Assembly: GCF_009646115.1 (NCBI RefSeq)
Contig: NZ_CP045720.1
Span: 3,100,001 to 3,164,000, forward strand
Direction of reading: 5' to 3'
Length of the DNA: 64,000 nucleotides
Origin: Pantoea eucalypti
GTDB lineage: Bacteria; Pseudomonadota; Gammaproteobacteria; Enterobacterales; Enterobacteriaceae
Shown: one piece after another, positions 46,563 to 56,986 of the stretch
Numbering within the stretch: position 1 is the stretch's first letter
How the letters are laid out: the number at the start of each line of letters is the position of its first letter
The notes under the pieces: model-generated
The model's input: the letters and a program-made list of their open reading frames with translations, nothing else
What the model was told of the DNA's origin: nothing
The model's database searches: none
Position numbers and translations under genes: made by a program

Positions 46563-47927
46563 ATGAACGATAATAAAATGACTCCGGTGGAGCTGCGCGC
46601 CACATGGGGCCTCGGTACGGTCTTTTCCCTGCGCATGCTGGGAATGTTTATGGTCCTGCCGGTACTGACCACTTATGGCATGGCATTACAGGGCGCAAGT
46701 GAAACCTTAATCGGTCTGGCAATTGGCATCTATGGCCTTGCCCAGGCAATCTTTCAGATTCCTTTTGGTCTGCTCTCCGACCGCATCGGCCGTAAGCCGT
46801 TAATTGTCGGCGGACTGTTGTTGTTTGTTCTGGGCAGCGTTATCGCCGCCTGCACCGACTCCATCTGGGGCATTATTCTGGGTCGTGCGCTGCAGGGTTC
46901 AGGCGCGATTGCGGCTGCCGTAATGGCCCTGTTATCCGATTTAACCCGTGAGCAGAACCGCACCAAAGCAATGGCGTTTATCGGCATCAGTTTTGGCGTG
47001 ACCTTCGCGATTGCTATGGTCGTCGGCCCGATTGTTACGCACGCGCTGGGTCTGCATGCGCTGTTCTGGATGATTGCGATTCTGGCGTCGCTGGGTATCG
47101 TGATTACCCTGCTTGTGGTGCCGTCCGCTTCACATCATGTCCTGAACCGTGAATCGGGTATGGTGAAAGGCAGCTTCCGCAAAGTATTGGCTAACCCGCG
47201 TCTGGTAAAGCTCAATATCGGTATTTTCTGCCTGCATGTTCTGCTGATGTCGAGCTTTGTCGCCTTGCCAGGGCAGTTTGAACAGGCTGGATTCCCGGCC
47301 CCTGAGCACTGGAAAGTTTATCTTTCCACTATGCTTATCGCCTTTGCCGGCGTGGTGCCGTTTATTATTTATGCCGAAGTGAAGCGTCGTATGAAGCGCG
47401 TGTTTGTCGGCTGCGTCGGGATGATTGTCATTGCTGAGATTGTACTGTGGGGCGCGGAAGGTCATTTCTGGACGCTGGTCGTGGGTGTTCAGCTCTTCTT
47501 CTTCGCCTTCAATCTGATGGAAGCCATCCTGCCTTCACTGATCAGTAAAGAGTCCCCTGCAGGTTATAAAGGTACGGCGATGGGGATCTACTCCACCAGC
47601 CAGTTCCTGGGTGTGGCCGTTGGTGGCAGTATGGGTGGCTGGGTATTTGGTCATTTCGATGCTCAGACCGTGTTCCTGGTTGGCGCGATGGTGGCTGCGG
47701 CCTGGCTGTTTGTCAGCATGACGATGCAGGAGCCGCCTTATGTCAGTAGCCTGCGCATCGTGCTGAGTGATGCGGCTCTGGCTGTGCCAAATCTGGAGCA
47801 GCGCCTGAAAGCGCAGCCTGGCGTTAACTCCGTGTTTATCGTGCCGGAAGAGAAAAGCGCGTATATCAAAATTGATAGTAAGGTCACCAGCCGCCCTGAA
47901 CTGGAAGCGCTGCTGGGGAGTTGCTAG
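46563..47927 (+). CDS. yajR: YajR, major facilitator transporter with C-terminal YAM domain
   Basis: 454-aa MFS transporter, same length as E. coli YajR, whose structure shows twelve membrane helices plus a cytosolic ferredoxin-like YAM domain. MFS motif A is GLLSDRIGRKPLIVGG (about residues 67-82), and ALQGSGAIAAAVMALLSDLT is motif C-like. The C-terminal domain (~390-454) reads SLRIVLSDAALAVPNLEQRL and ends EALLGSC. Physiological substrate unknown. GAGG upstream provides the ribosome-binding site. Confidence 0.96.
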   Translation: MNDNKMTPVELRATWGLGTVFSLRMLGMFMVLPVLTTYGMALQGASETLIGLAIGIYGLAQAIFQIPFGLLSDRIGRKPLIVGGLLLFVLGSVIAACTDSIWGIILGRALQGSGAIAAAVMALLSDLTREQNRTKAMAFIGISFGVTFAIAMVVGPIVTHALGLHALFWMIAILASLGIVITLLVVPSASHHVLNRESGMVKGSFRKVLANPRLVKLNIGIFCLHVLLMSSFVALPGQFEQAGFPAPEHWKVYLSTMLIAFAGVVPFIIYAEVKRRMKRVFVGCVGMIVIAEIVLWGAEGHFWTLVVGVQLFFFAFNLMEAILPSLISKESPAGYKGTAMGIYSTSQFLGVAVGGSMGGWVFGHFDAQTVFLVGAMVAAAWLFVSMTMQEPPYVSSLRIVLSDAALAVPNLEQRLKAQPGVNSVFIVPEEKSAYIKIDSKVTSRPELEALLGSC

Positions 47928-48001
47928 CTTAAAAAAGTTTGGTGATAACGTCAGCTCGTTTCGCTTCAGGATCGAGCTGGCGCAGGGGGCAAGGTCAGAT
48001 C

Positions 48002-48044
48002 GGAAAGTCGCAAAAGTCGCCATCCATGGCGCGGGACGCTTTCC
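48002..48044. repeat. Palindromic repeat module, copy 1 (inverted)
   Basis: Outer arms GGAAAG/CTTTCC enclose CGCCAT-CC-ATGGCG (48018-48031). The core with its CGCAAAAG flank is the reverse complement of a segment in the larger element at 48226-48249, with only a few differences. This makes it a second, opposite-facing copy of one repeat family. Confidence 0.65.
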
Positions 48045-48172
48045 TCCTCTGGCCGTATTCCCTTCGCCTCCTAAGCTTTTGAGTTGCTGAATGGTTCACC
48101 CGCATTTAAGGTTCTAAGCAACCTCCAACCCGCATAACCATTCTTACAGACAACTCAGAAATTCATAGCGAT

Positions 48173-48272
48173 GGGAGCCTGTGCCTGTAGCAAAGCATCG
48201 CGGGCCATGGATGGCCCGCGATGAGCCGCCATGGATGGCGCTTTTGCGTCTTTGCGAAAGGCACAGGCTCCC
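48173..48272. repeat. 100-bp cruciform-like repeat element
   Basis: A perfect 14-bp terminal inverted repeat, GGGAGCCTGTGCCT and AGGCACAGGCTCCC, continues inward after a 3-nt bulge with GCAAAG/CTTTGC. Inside are two further hairpins: ATCGCGGGCCAT-GG-ATGGCCCGCGAT (48197-48222, 12-bp stem) and CGCCAT-GG-ATGGCG (48227-48240). The whole can fold as a multi-arm structure on either strand. It resembles non-coding palindromic elements of enterobacterial intergenic regions, but I cannot name the family. Confidence 0.75.
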
Positions 48273-48426
48273 TGAGCAAGTGCGTGATCGCACAGACGCC
48301 CTACAGCTCACACCCACTTCTTCAAAGAGATGCAAGCCAGCACACGATGCCACTGACGTCACAAACCACGCCTTCATTCAGACGGCTCACAAATTTGGAA
48401 CGATGCAGCGCTGCTCCTGCCAGATA

Positions 48427-48453
48427 ACAAAAAACCCGGCATTAGCCGGGTTT
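48427..48453 (-). terminator. Terminator of yajQ
   Basis: AAACCCGGC/GCCGGGTTT with an ATTA loop; on the minus strand more T residues follow (TTTTG). 40 bp after yajQ. Confidence 0.88.
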
Positions 48454-48492
48454 ATATCACTGCATTCATGCTGAAAACTCAGCCAATCACGC

Positions 48493-48984
48493 TTAATCGC
48501 GGAAGTTTTTAAACTGGAACGGCTGGCCCAGATTACTGCCGCGCACGATCGCCATCGCGCCCTGCAAATCATCACGTGCTTTGCCGGTCACACGCAATGC
48601 TTCACCCTGAATCTGGGTCTGCACTTTCAGCTTGCTGTCTTTAATCAGCTTCACCAGCTTCTTCGCGACGTCGCTTTCAATGCCTTTCTTCAGTTTGGCA
48701 TCGACCGCCCAGCTTTTGCCACTATGCTCAATCTCTTCGGGCACCTCTAAGGCGCCGCCTTCAATCCCGCGCTTCAGTAACTTCTCACGCAAAATATCGA
48801 CCAGCTGCTTAACCTGAAAATCAGACTCGCTGGTGATCTTGATGGTTTCATTCTTTTCGTTGAGCTCAAACTCGGCGCTCACGTTGCGGAAATCGAAGCG
48901 GGTAGACACTTCACGGTTGGCATTCTCCACCGCATTGCGAATTTCCTGCAGATCGACCTCTGAAACGATATCGAAAGATGGCAT
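48493..48984 (-). CDS. yajQ: YajQ, nucleotide-binding protein
   Basis: 163-aa cytosolic protein of the YajQ family, several members of which bind cyclic di-GMP or nucleotides and act on gene expression. Start at 48984 gives [20 protein letters not shown]; the eleven codons upstream are not conserved. Two ferredoxin-like domains are evident, with [13 protein letters not shown] and [20 protein letters not shown], closing with [20 protein letters not shown]. Length matches E. coli exactly. Confidence 0.96.
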   Translation of the reverse strand: MPSFDIVSEVDLQEIRNAVENANREVSTRFDFRNVSAEFELNEKNETIKITSESDFQVKQLVDILREKLLKRGIEGGALEVPEEIEHSGKSWAVDAKLKKGIESDVAKKLVKLIKDSKLKVQTQIQGEALRVTGKARDDLQGAMAIVRGSNLGQPFQFKNFRD

Positions 48985-49119
48985 CTCTTCTTCTCCTGAC
49001 GCTAAAGTGACATGCATAATACGCGTCTTAAGGTGCTAAATAAAATCAGGCTGCACACAACGCTATAATGAAAGTGTGACAATGAATAATAGATGGATAG
49101 CCCGCCAGCGGGAGGCAGC

Positions 49120-50040
49120 ATGAAAATTACCGTGTTAGGTTGCGGTGCGCTGGGACAGGTCTGGCTGACAGCACTGGCCCGCCAGGGACATGAGGTACAG
49201 GGATGGTTGCGGGTGCCGCAGCCCTACTGTTCAGCCAATGTGGTTGACCCACAAGGCAACATATCGAACCGCACGTTTATTGCCAATGATCCGCTCTTTC
49301 TGGCGGAAAGCCAGCTGCTGCTCGTCACGCTCAAAGCCCCGCAGGTCTCGCCTGCGGTGAAAAACCTGGAGAGCGTGCTGCAGAAGAACTGCCCGGTGCT
49401 GCTGCTGCACAACGGCATGGGGACGCTTGAAGAGCTGAAAGGGCTGACTCAGCCACTGCTGCGCGGCGTCACTACCCATGCGGCGATGCGCGATGGCACC
49501 GTCATCAAACACATTGCCAGTGGTATCACCCATATCGGCCCCGGCAACCGTAAAAGCGCCGCTTATAGCGATCTCGCCGATATCCTGCACCCTGCACTGC
49601 CCGACGTTGCCTGGCATGACAATATCCGGGCCGCCTGCTGGCGCAAACTGGCCGTTAATTGCGTCATCAACCCGCTCAGCGTGGAGTATGCGTGTCAGAA
49701 CGGTGCACTGCGTGCTTATCCGGAACAGATCGCGCAACTGTGTGAAGAGATCAGTTGGGTCATGGAGCGCGAAGGCCAGAGCATAGCCAGTGAAAGCCTT
49801 CAGGACATCATCTTCGACGTGATTGAAAGCACTGCGGCCAACACCTCTTCAATGCTGCAGGATGTTCGCGCGCAACGGCTCACCGAAATCGACTATATCA
49901 GCGGCTTTCTGCTGCGCCGCGCCCGGACGCACGGCCTGGTGCTGACGGAGAACACCCGTCTGTATGACATTGTAAAACGCAAGGAGTCCCATTATGACCG
50001 CGAACGCATCGGTGCTGGTTTGCCTGGCACATGGCAGTGA
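49120..50040 (+). CDS. panE: PanE, 2-dehydropantoate 2-reductase
   Basis: NADPH-dependent reduction of ketopantoate to pantoate in coenzyme A synthesis. Start ATG 49120 (GGAGG 7 bases upstream) gives 306 aa. The N-terminal Rossmann motif is GCGALGQVW (residues 7-15). The catalytic Lys lies in [15 protein letters not shown] (~176), with the conserved [13 protein letters not shown] and EIDYISGF following. The 3' end overlaps yajL by 47 bp in another frame, so the last ~15 residues of PanE are shared-sequence coding. Confidence 0.96.
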   Translation: MKITVLGCGALGQVWLTALARQGHEVQGWLRVPQPYCSANVVDPQGNISNRTFIANDPLFLAESQLLLVTLKAPQVSPAVKNLESVLQKNCPVLLLHNGMGTLEELKGLTQPLLRGVTTHAAMRDGTVIKHIASGITHIGPGNRKSAAYSDLADILHPALPDVAWHDNIRAACWRKLAVNCVINPLSVEYACQNGALRAYPEQIAQLCEEISWVMEREGQSIASESLQDIIFDVIESTAANTSSMLQDVRAQRLTEIDYISGFLLRRARTHGLVLTENTRLYDIVKRKESHYDRERIGAGLPGTWQ

Positions 50041-50590
50041 AGAAACCGAAGCTGTCACCACTATCGACCTGCTGGTTCGGGCCGGGCTAAACGTTGTTAC
50101 CGCCAGCGTCGAAAGCGATGGCAGCCGGGAGATCGTCTGCTCTCGCGGTGTGCGTCTGCTGGCTGACGTCACACTGGTTGAAGTCGCCGACAATGACTTC
50201 GCCGCCATCGTCCTGCCTGGTGGCCTTAAAGGGGCTGAGACTCTCCGTGACAGTCCGCTGTTAGTCGAAACGGTGCGTCAGTTTCATCTCAGTGAGAAAA
50301 TTGTCGCCGCGATATGCGCAGCGGCAGGCACCGTATTGATCCCCCACGATCTCTTCCCGGTCGGTAACATGACCGGATTCCCCGGCTTAAAAGAGACCAT
50401 TCCGGCAGATAAGTGGATGGAGCGCCGTGTCGTCTGGGATCCGCGCGTTAATCTGCTGACCAGCCAGGGACCCGGCACGGCAATGGATTTTGCGCTGAAG
50501 CTGATTGATCTGCTGGTGGGAAAAGAGATGGCGCGCGAGGTTGCCGCACAACTGGTGCTGGCTCCCGGCATTTATGACTATCAGGCTTAA
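49994..50590 (+). CDS. yajL: YajL, DJ-1/PfpI family protein
   Basis: 198-aa DJ-1 homologue implicated in protection from oxidative and electrophile stress; proposed protein deglycase, a role still debated. The reactive Cys108 sits in the nucleophile elbow [12 protein letters not shown], and the conserved Glu is in [15 protein letters not shown] (~16). AICAAA replaces the AICAAP of E. coli. C-terminal [13 protein letters not shown] is typical. The start lies inside panE with a 47-bp overlap, so the genes are likely coupled. Confidence 0.95.
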   Translation: MTANASVLVCLAHGSEETEAVTTIDLLVRAGLNVVTASVESDGSREIVCSRGVRLLADVTLVEVADNDFAAIVLPGGLKGAETLRDSPLLVETVRQFHLSEKIVAAICAAAGTVLIPHDLFPVGNMTGFPGLKETIPADKWMERRVVWDPRVNLLTSQGPGTAMDFALKLIDLLVGKEMAREVAAQLVLAPGIYDYQA

Positions 50591-50627
50591 ACAGCCTGTT
50601 TATTTTAAATCAATCTGTTTAAAGATA

Positions 50628-50660
50628 AGCCAGCCAGACCTGAACAGGATCTGACTGGCT
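50628..50660 (-). terminator. Hairpin after thiI (between convergent yajL and thiI)
   Basis: AGCCAGCCAGA pairs with TCTGACTGGCT (one mismatch) around an 11-nt loop. No long T-tract. It may limit read-through between the convergent genes. Confidence 0.4.
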
Positions 50661-50671
50661 ATCAGGCGTCA

Positions 50672-52120
50672 CTACGGACGGTAAACTTTAACGTTCTTAA
50701 AGCCCTGCTCATGCAGATAGAGCGCCTGAAGACGGCTCATCACACCGCGATCGCAATAGAGTAGCCAGGTGCGATTCTGATCGAGATCGCCAAACTGCGT
50801 ACTGAGTTTATAGAACGGCAGCGATTTCACTTCCGTCGCGTTTAGCGTCAGAGGCTTCTCTTCCTGCTCATCGATAGATCGGATATCCAGCACCACATCG
50901 TTCTCACTCAGCAAGGCGACGGTCTCAACTTCCACCACCTCCTCTTCTGTCTGCTCAGCGATGGTGCGGATATCGACGTTGGTCGCTTCTTCGATAACCC
51001 GATCGAGAATCGTGAAGTCGAAATTCTGCTCTTCCGCCTCAATCTTCGCTTTCACCGCCTTCACGGTCGGGCTTTTTGAGATCACGCCGCAATATTCCGG
51101 CATGGTGCTGGCGAAATCTTCGGTGCCGATTTCACGGGCAATTCGGATAATGTGCTCTTTGTCATGAGAGATCAGCGGACGCAGAATCAGCGTATCCGAC
51201 GCGTTATCGATCAGACGCAGGTTGGTCAGCGTCTGGCTCGACACCTGGCCTACCGCTTCACCGGTGACCAGTGCCTGTACGCCGTAGCGCTCAGCAATCG
51301 TCGAGGCAGCCCGCACCATCATGCGTTTCAGCACTACGCCCATCTGGCCGTCATCCACTTTCTCGAGGATCTCACCGACGACCGGCTCAAAATTGATCGC
51401 TACAAAGCGTACGCGGTGTGAGCGACCAAAACGATTCCACAGATAGTGCGCAACCTGACGGACGCCAATCTCATGGGCGGCTCCACCAAGGTTAAAGAAG
51501 CAGTAATGCACACGGCTGCCGCGACGCAGCAGCATATAGCTGGAGACGCCGGAGTCGAAACCGCCGGAAATCAGCGACAGCACATCTTCCTGCGTGCCAA
51601 TCGGGAAGCCACCCAGGCCTTCGTAGCGCGCAGTCACCAGCGTCAGACGATTCTCTTCAACTTCCAGATTCACCGTCACGTCCGGATTTTTAAGCTGCAC
51701 GCGGGCGCTTTCGATATGCTGGTTCAGACCGCCGCCTACATAGCGCTCCACATCCTGCGAACTGAAGCTATGCTTGCCACGACGCTTAACACGCACGCAG
51801 AAACTCTTTCCTTCCAGACTGTCGCGATACTGCGCTAACGTCTGTTCAAAGATGTGATGAATATCCGTGTACTCGCGATCTTCGACCGCTAAAACGTGAT
51901 GAATACCGGGAATGCGGGCGAGCTCATCGGGAATAATATCCGCCAGCGCTGCATTTTTTGACCGCACTTCAATGTGATCCCAGTAGCGCACAACGGCGAT
52001 GTCGTCGCTGACGGTTTTCAGGACGTTGCGAATATTGCTGGCAAGAATCTTGATAAAGCGCAAACGCACCGACGGACTCTTGATGGTGATTTCAGGAAAT
52101 AACTTGATGATAAACTTCAT
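50672..52120 (-). CDS. thiI: ThiI, tRNA 4-thiouridine synthase / thiamin sulfur transferase
   Basis: 482-aa enzyme, identical in length to E. coli, that makes s4U at position 8 of tRNA and passes sulfur to ThiS for thiazole synthesis. The ferredoxin-like and THUMP domains (~1-165) are followed by the PP-loop SGGFDSG (~180), PEYCGV with Cys344, and a C-terminal rhodanese domain with the persulfide Cys456 in YCDRGVMS. All catalytic cysteines are present. It is divergent from xseB. Confidence 0.97.
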   Translation of the reverse strand: MKFIIKLFPEITIKSPSVRLRFIKILASNIRNVLKTVSDDIAVVRYWDHIEVRSKNAALADIIPDELARIPGIHHVLAVEDREYTDIHHIFEQTLAQYRDSLEGKSFCVRVKRRGKHSFSSQDVERYVGGGLNQHIESARVQLKNPDVTVNLEVEENRLTLVTARYEGLGGFPIGTQEDVLSLISGGFDSGVSSYMLLRRGSRVHYCFFNLGGAAHEIGVRQVAHYLWNRFGRSHRVRFVAINFEPVVGEILEKVDDGQMGVVLKRMMVRAASTIAERYGVQALVTGEAVGQVSSQTLTNLRLIDNASDTLILRPLISHDKEHIIRIAREIGTEDFASTMPEYCGVISKSPTVKAVKAKIEAEEQNFDFTILDRVIEEATNVDIRTIAEQTEEEVVEVETVALLSENDVVLDIRSIDEQEEKPLTLNATEVKSLPFYKLSTQFGDLDQNRTWLLYCDRGVMSRLQALYLHEQGFKNVKVYRP

Positions 52121-52352
52121 GGCGACACAGCTTCGTTGGGCAAATAAGTGCTAAAACAGGCGGCACTTAGCTGGTAAAATCACAAAATTGCGGGCTGCAA
52201 GGCGCAACCGCATCCGAGGCGCGGGAGTATATCACCTTTGTCAGGTGACTGCTTCTTCATCAGCCGCCGCATTGATTATTTTGCTAATCATTGGGTCTCA
52301 GCTACCATGACCGATTGCGAGATAATGTCCCAACTGTGAGTCGACACGAAAT

Positions 52353-52595
52353 ATGCCGAAAAAAGCCGAACAGCCAGCCAGCTTTGAAACGTCATTGCAG
52401 CAGCTGGAGCAGATTGTCAGCCGTCTGGAAAGTGGTGAACTGCCGCTTGAAGAAGCCCTGAACGAATTTGAGCGCGGCGTGCAGCTGGCGCGAAATGGCC
52501 AGCAGACGCTGCAGCAGGCTGAACAGCGGGTCCGTATTCTGCTGAATGATGATAAAGAGGCCGACCTCACCGCTTTCACGCCGGAAAACGACTAA
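52353..52595 (+). CDS. xseB: Exonuclease VII small subunit
   Basis: 80-aa subunit that binds XseA to form exonuclease VII, a single-strand DNA exonuclease. [20 protein letters not shown] and [20 protein letters not shown] form the coiled helical hairpin typical of XseB. The stop overlaps the ispA start by one base (TAATG), the conserved xseB-ispA-dxs operon. Confidence 0.97.
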   Translation: MPKKAEQPASFETSLQQLEQIVSRLESGELPLEEALNEFERGVQLARNGQQTLQQAEQRVRILLNDDKEADLTAFTPEND

Positions 52596-53494
52596 TGGAT
52601 TTCGCCCGATTACTCGACGTTTATCAGCAGCAGGTGAACGCTGCCCTGACGCGTTTTATAGAGCCACTTCCTTTTCAGAGTTCTCCTCTGGTGAATGCCA
52701 TGCATTATGGGGCATTATTAGGCGGTAAACGCCTGCGTCCTTTTCTGGTCTACGCTACCGGTGAAATGCTCCACGCCGACCCGGCGAGTCTGGATGCGCC
52801 CGCCGCCGCGGTTGAATGCATCCATGCGTACTCTCTGATACATGACGATCTCCCTGCGATGGACGATGACGCACTGCGTCGCGGGCAGCCAACCTGTCAC
52901 ATTAAATATGGCGAAGATACGGCGATTCTGGCGGGCGACGCCCTGCAGACGCTGGCCTTCTCTATCCTGGCAGATGAAGCGATGCCGGGTGTCAGTGCCG
53001 AATACCGTCTGATGATGCTCTCCGAACTGGCTAAGGCCAGCGGCGTGGCCGGGATGTGTGGCGGACAGGCGCTGGATTTAGCGGCGGAAGGCAAATCTGT
53101 CGATCTGGACCAGCTTGAACAGATCCACCGCCACAAAACCGGCGCGCTGATCCGCTCAGCAGTCCGGTTAGGCGCGTTAACGGCAGGCGATGCGGGCCGT
53201 GAAGCGCTGCCGCTGTTTGACCGCTATGCTGAGGCTATTGGTCTCGCGTTTCAGGTGCAGGACGACATTCTCGATGTGGTCGGTGATACGGCCGTGATCG
53301 GAAAACGCCAGGGTGCCGATCAGGATCTGGGAAAAAGCACCTATCCTTCATTGTTAGGCCTTGAAAATGCCCGTGCAAAAGCGCGGGATTTGTATCAGGA
53401 AGCTCTTGATGCTTTAGAATTGCTCGCTGCGCACTCTTATAACACTACAGCACTGCAGGCGCTAGCGAGCTTCATAATTGAACGCGACAAATAA
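52595..53494 (+). CDS. ispA: Farnesyl diphosphate synthase
   Basis: Condenses IPP with DMAPP and then GPP to make farnesyl diphosphate for ubiquinone, undecaprenyl phosphate and heme o. 299 aa. The first aspartate-rich motif is [15 protein letters not shown] (~84-98), the second [12 protein letters not shown] (~225-236), and [12 protein letters not shown] (~45) binds diphosphate. It is coupled to xseB and lies 19 bp before dxs, so supply and use of isoprenoid precursors share one transcript. Confidence 0.97.
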   Translation: MDFARLLDVYQQQVNAALTRFIEPLPFQSSPLVNAMHYGALLGGKRLRPFLVYATGEMLHADPASLDAPAAAVECIHAYSLIHDDLPAMDDDALRRGQPTCHIKYGEDTAILAGDALQTLAFSILADEAMPGVSAEYRLMMLSELAKASGVAGMCGGQALDLAAEGKSVDLDQLEQIHRHKTGALIRSAVRLGALTAGDAGREALPLFDRYAEAIGLAFQVQDDILDVVGDTAVIGKRQGADQDLGKSTYPSLLGLENARAKARDLYQEALDALELLAAHSYNTTALQALASFIIERDK

Positions 53495-53513
53495 CTTCCA
53501 TAATGAGTCTCTG

Positions 53514-55379
53514 ATGAGTTTTGATATTGCTAAATACCCGACACTGGCGCTGGCAAACACGGTTCAGGAGCTGCGCGCCCTGCCCAAAGAGAAGTTGCCT
53601 GCGCTGTGTGATGAACTGCGTCAGTATCTGTTAGACAGTGTAAGCCGCTCCAGCGGCCATTTTGCGTCGGGTCTGGGCGTAGTCGAACTGACGGTCGCGC
53701 TGCATTATGTCTATAACACCCCCTTTGACCATCTGGTGTGGGACGTGGGTCATCAGGCTTATCCGCATAAAATTCTGACCGGTCGCCGCGATCGCATCGG
53801 CACCATTCGTCAGAAAAATGGCGTGCACCCGTTTCCGTGGCGCGGTGAAAGTGAATATGACGTCTTAAGCGTCGGACACTCATCGACCTCGATCAGTGCC
53901 GGTCTCGGCATGGCCGCGGCGGCTGAACGTGAAGGCCAGGGCCGTCGCACCGCCTGTATTATCGGCGATGGCGCGATCACGGCGGGCATGGCGTTTGAAG
54001 CGATGAATCATGCCGGTGATATCAAGCCGGATATGCTGGTCATCCTCAACGACAATGAGATGTCGATCTCTGAAAACGTCGGTGCGCTGAATAACCGCCT
54101 GGCGCAAATCCTGTCAGGTAAAACCTACGCACGACTACGCGAAGGCAGCAAGCGTGTGCTGACCAGCCTGCCGCCGATTAAAGAGCTGGTAAGACGCACC
54201 GAAGAACACCTCAAAGGCATGGTCGTGCCGGGTACGCTGTTTGAAGAGCTGGGCTTTAACTACATCGGCCCGGTTGACGGTCACGATGTGCTGACGCTGG
54301 TCAATACGCTGAGCAACATGCGCAGCCTGAAAGGGCCGCAGTTCCTGCATATCATGACGAAGAAAGGCAAAGGCTACGCGCCGGCAGAGGAAGATCCGAT
54401 TGCCTGGCACGCCGTGCCTAAATTTGACCCGGCGATTGGCGAACTGCCAAAAAGTGCGGAAGGTCTGCCGAGCTACTCCAAAATCTTTGGTAACTGGCTG
54501 TGCGAAATGGCTGCCGACGATCCGAAGCTGATGGCGATTACCCCGGCGATGCGTGAAGGCTCCGGCATGGTGGCCTTCTCCCGTGAGTTCCCGAAACAGT
54601 ATTTTGATGTGGCAATCGCCGAGCAGCATGCGGTGACCTTCGCAGCGGGTATGGCGATTGGCGGCTACAAACCGATTGTTGCCATCTACTCGACGTTCCT
54701 GCAGCGTGCCTATGATCAGCTGATTCATGACGTCGCCATCCAGAAACTGCCGGTCCTGTTTGCCATTGATCGCGGTGGTATTGTGGGTGCGGACGGTCAG
54801 ACTCACCAGGGCGCGTTTGATCTCGCCTATCTGCGCTGTGTGCCGGATATGGTGATCATGACCCCAAGCGATGAGAATGAGTGTCGGCAGATGCTCTACA
54901 CCGGCTATCACTATCAGGCTGGCCCAAGTGCAGTGCGTTATCCGCGCGGCACCGGTGTCGGTACGCCGCTGGCACCCCTGCAGAGCCTGCCGCTGGGTAA
55001 AGCGGTCGTGAAACGCCAGGGTGAAAAGCTGGCAATTCTGAACTTCGGCACTCTGTTGCCAGAAGCTGCCGCCACAGCGGAAGCACTGAATGCGACCCTG
55101 GTCGATATGCGCTTTGTAAAGCCGCTGGATGAAGCGCTGATTGCTGAGCTCGCTGCCACGCACGACTCACTGATTACGCTGGAAGAAGGCGCAATCAAAG
55201 GCGGTGCAGGCAGTGGCGTGAATGAATTTATCATGGCGAAACGTCTGGCTGTTCCTGTGCTGAACATCGGTCTGCCGGATGAATTTATCCCGCAGGGTAC
55301 GCAGGATGAAGTGCGTCATGACTATCTGCTTGACGCGGAAGGCATTCAGCAACAGATCGCCCGCTGGCTGGCGCAGTAA
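53514..55379 (+). CDS. dxs: 1-deoxy-D-xylulose-5-phosphate synthase
   Basis: Thiamin-diphosphate enzyme making DXP from pyruvate and glyceraldehyde 3-phosphate, the first step of the MEP isoprenoid pathway and a source for thiamin and pyridoxal. Start ATG 53514 gives 621 aa, [20 protein letters not shown] (E. coli 620). The TPP motif [19 protein letters not shown] (~150-168), the catalytic-Glu region [16 protein letters not shown] (~370) and [14 protein letters not shown] (~430) are intact. A longer upstream start overlapping ispA is not conserved. Confidence 0.98.
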   Translation: MSFDIAKYPTLALANTVQELRALPKEKLPALCDELRQYLLDSVSRSSGHFASGLGVVELTVALHYVYNTPFDHLVWDVGHQAYPHKILTGRRDRIGTIRQKNGVHPFPWRGESEYDVLSVGHSSTSISAGLGMAAAAEREGQGRRTACIIGDGAITAGMAFEAMNHAGDIKPDMLVILNDNEMSISENVGALNNRLAQILSGKTYARLREGSKRVLTSLPPIKELVRRTEEHLKGMVVPGTLFEELGFNYIGPVDGHDVLTLVNTLSNMRSLKGPQFLHIMTKKGKGYAPAEEDPIAWHAVPKFDPAIGELPKSAEGLPSYSKIFGNWLCEMAADDPKLMAITPAMREGSGMVAFSREFPKQYFDVAIAEQHAVTFAAGMAIGGYKPIVAIYSTFLQRAYDQLIHDVAIQKLPVLFAIDRGGIVGADGQTHQGAFDLAYLRCVPDMVIMTPSDENECRQMLYTGYHYQAGPSAVRYPRGTGVGTPLAPLQSLPLGKAVVKRQGEKLAILNFGTLLPEAAATAEALNATLVDMRFVKPLDEALIAELAATHDSLITLEEGAIKGGAGSGVNEFIMAKRLAVPVLNIGLPDEFIPQGTQDEVRHDYLLDAEGIQQQIARWLAQ

Positions 55380-55390
55380 CCTCCCTTCGC

Positions 55391-55413
55391 TGCGCTCCCC
55401 CTCAGGGAGCGCA
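55391..55413 (+). terminator. Hairpin between dxs and yajO
   Basis: TGCGCTCCC/GGGAGCGCA, a 9-bp stem with a 5-nt loop 11 bp after dxs. There is no T-tract, so it looks like an mRNA-stabilising or pause structure more than a full stop. Confidence 0.45.
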
Positions 55414-55460
55414 ACATCCTGCTATGCTGTAACCTTTGCACTTTCGCAGGAGCCTTCACC

Positions 55461-56435
55461 ATGAATACGATTCAACTCGGTAGCACCGATCTGCAGGTGT
55501 CTCGTCTCTGTCTCGGTTGTATGACCTATGGCGAGCCAACGCGCGGCAACCACGCCTGGACGCTGCCAGAAGCGAGCAGCCGTCCACTGATTCAGCAGGC
55601 ACTGGATGCAGGTATCAACTTCTTCGATACGGCTAACAGCTACTCTGATGGCAGCAGCGAAGAGATTCTGGGTCGGGCACTAAAAGATTTTGCCCGCCGT
55701 GAAGAGGTTGTTGTCGCCACCAAAGTCTATTTCCCCCTGACTAATCTTTCACAGGGCCTGTCGCGCAAGAATATCCTGCAATCCATTGATGACAGCCTGC
55801 AGCGCCTCGGCATGGAGTATGTCGATCTGCTGCAGATTCACCGCTGGGACTACAACACCCCGCTGGAGGAGACGCTGGAAGCGCTACATGACGTCGTGCA
55901 GTCTGGCAAAGCCCGCTACATCGGTGCCTCGTCAATGCACGCCAGCCAGTTTGCTCAGGCGTTGCAGATGCAGTCTGAACAGGGCTGGCACCGCTTTGTC
56001 AGCATGCAGGATCAGTACAACCTGATTCAGCGCGAAGAGGAACGGGAAATGCATCCTCTCTGTCTGAAGGAGCAGATCGCCGTGCTGCCCTGGAGTCCGC
56101 TGGCGCGCGGCAAGCTGACCCGCCCGTGGGGTGAAAACACCGCGCGCTCTGCCTCTGACCAGGTAATGGCAAAGCTTTATGACAACACCGAAGAGAACGA
56201 TGCCGCGATTGCAGAACGACTGGCGATGGTGGCGGAAGGTAAAGGCGTAACGCGGGCGCAGGTGGCCCTGGCCTGGCTGCTGAGCAAACCTGCCGTCACG
56301 GCACCGATTATTGGCGCGTCCCGTGCTGAGCAGTTTGACGATCTGGTTAAGGCGGTGGATGTCACGCTGAGTGACGAGGAAATTACCCTGCTGGAAGAGC
56401 TCTATCAGCCACATCAGGCGGTAGGATTCGAGTAA
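55461..56435 (+). CDS. yajO: YajO, aldo-keto reductase family protein
   Basis: 324-aa TIM-barrel enzyme of the aldo-keto reductase superfamily. It begins MNTIQLGSTDLQVSRLCLGC and shows the AKR tetrad regions: FFDTANSYSDGSSEEILG (Asp, Tyr), ATKVYFP (Lys) and LLQIHRWDYNTPLEETLEAL (His). The NADP-binding end has PIIGASRAEQFDDLVKAVD. E. coli YajO has been reported to form DXP from ribulose 5-phosphate in suppressor strains, intriguing beside dxs; the native role is open. Confidence 0.93.
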   Translation: MNTIQLGSTDLQVSRLCLGCMTYGEPTRGNHAWTLPEASSRPLIQQALDAGINFFDTANSYSDGSSEEILGRALKDFARREEVVVATKVYFPLTNLSQGLSRKNILQSIDDSLQRLGMEYVDLLQIHRWDYNTPLEETLEALHDVVQSGKARYIGASSMHASQFAQALQMQSEQGWHRFVSMQDQYNLIQREEEREMHPLCLKEQIAVLPWSPLARGKLTRPWGENTARSASDQVMAKLYDNTEENDAAIAERLAMVAEGKGVTRAQVALAWLLSKPAVTAPIIGASRAEQFDDLVKAVDVTLSDEEITLLEELYQPHQAVGFE

Positions 56436-56443
56436 ACCTGACG

Positions 56444-56466
56444 TGACGCCCTTCCCGGGCGTCACC
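56444..56466 (+). terminator. Hairpin between convergent yajO and pgpA
   Basis: GTGACGCCC/GGGCGTCAC with a 5-nt loop, 8 bp after yajO, followed by CTCTTAT. Probable modest terminator. Confidence 0.55.
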
Positions 56467-56491
56467 TCTTATCAGGCGTTTAGCATGGCGG

Positions 56492-56986
56492 TTAAGCCGC
56501 CAGCCAGACCCCGATTCCATAGAGCATGGCAGCGGAAATCACGCCAGCAATAATGTCATCAACCATAATGCCCATGCCGCCATGCACATTGCGGTCAAAC
56601 CAGCGAATCGGCCATGGCTTCCACATATCAAGAATACGGAACAGCACAAAGCCCCCCAGCACCCATTGCCAGCTGTTGACCGGAATCGCCATCAGCGTAA
56701 TCCACATGCCGATAAACTCATCCCAGACAATACTGCCGTGATCGTGTACGCCCATATCTTTGGCGGTGCGATGGCAGAGATAAACGCCGACGCAGATACC
56801 CACCAGCACCACCAGCGAATAGAGATCCTGCGGCAGGAAAGTCATCAGCCACCAGAATGGGATGGCCGCCAGCGATCCCATGGTGCCCGGCACAACCGGG
56901 CTTAATCCGCTGCCGAAACCGGTCGCCAGCAAATGCCAGGGATTGCTCATCCGCAGGCGACGTTTGGCCACGTCGTTATTTAGCAT
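56492..56986 (-). CDS. pgpA: Phosphatidylglycerophosphatase A
   Basis: Inner-membrane enzyme dephosphorylating phosphatidylglycerol phosphate. I start at ATG 56986 ([20 protein letters not shown]), which overlaps the thiL 3' end by 11 bp and aligns with the E. coli N-terminal region; an internal ATG at 56950 is the alternative. 164 aa. [20 protein letters not shown] and [15 protein letters not shown] are the conserved metal-site segments, with [19 protein letters not shown] following. Four membrane segments are visible. Confidence 0.95.
   Translation of the reverse strand: MLNNDVAKRRLRMSNPWHLLATGFGSGLSPVVPGTMGSLAAIPFWWLMTFLPQDLYSLVVLVGICVGVYLCHRTAKDMGVHDHGSIVWDEFIGMWITLMAIPVNSWQWVLGGFVLFRILDMWKPWPIRWFDRNVHGGMGIMVDDIIAGVISAAMLYGIGVWLAA

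Larger units (their letters stand above)
47928..48492. other. 565-bp gene-free region between yajR and yajQ with nested palindromes
   Basis: No credible coding sequence: short frames here have no matching family or good start sites. The region holds a 7-bp inverted repeat just after yajR (CAGCTCG at 47952 and CGAGCTG at 47973), two related palindromic elements (48002-48044 and 48173-48272) and the yajQ terminator. The remaining segments at 48045-48172 and 48273-48430 show nothing I can name. Confidence 0.7.

Noticed and set aside
48045..48172. Short protein-coding frames between yajR and yajQ
   Set aside because: Frames of 60-97 codons here run through the palindromes, lack ribosome-binding sites and show no family resemblance.
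54135..55163. Long open frame (342 codons) opposite dxs
   Set aside because: It is an antisense shadow: dxs is a full-length, motif-complete enzyme on the other strand, and the antisense product resembles no protein family I know.
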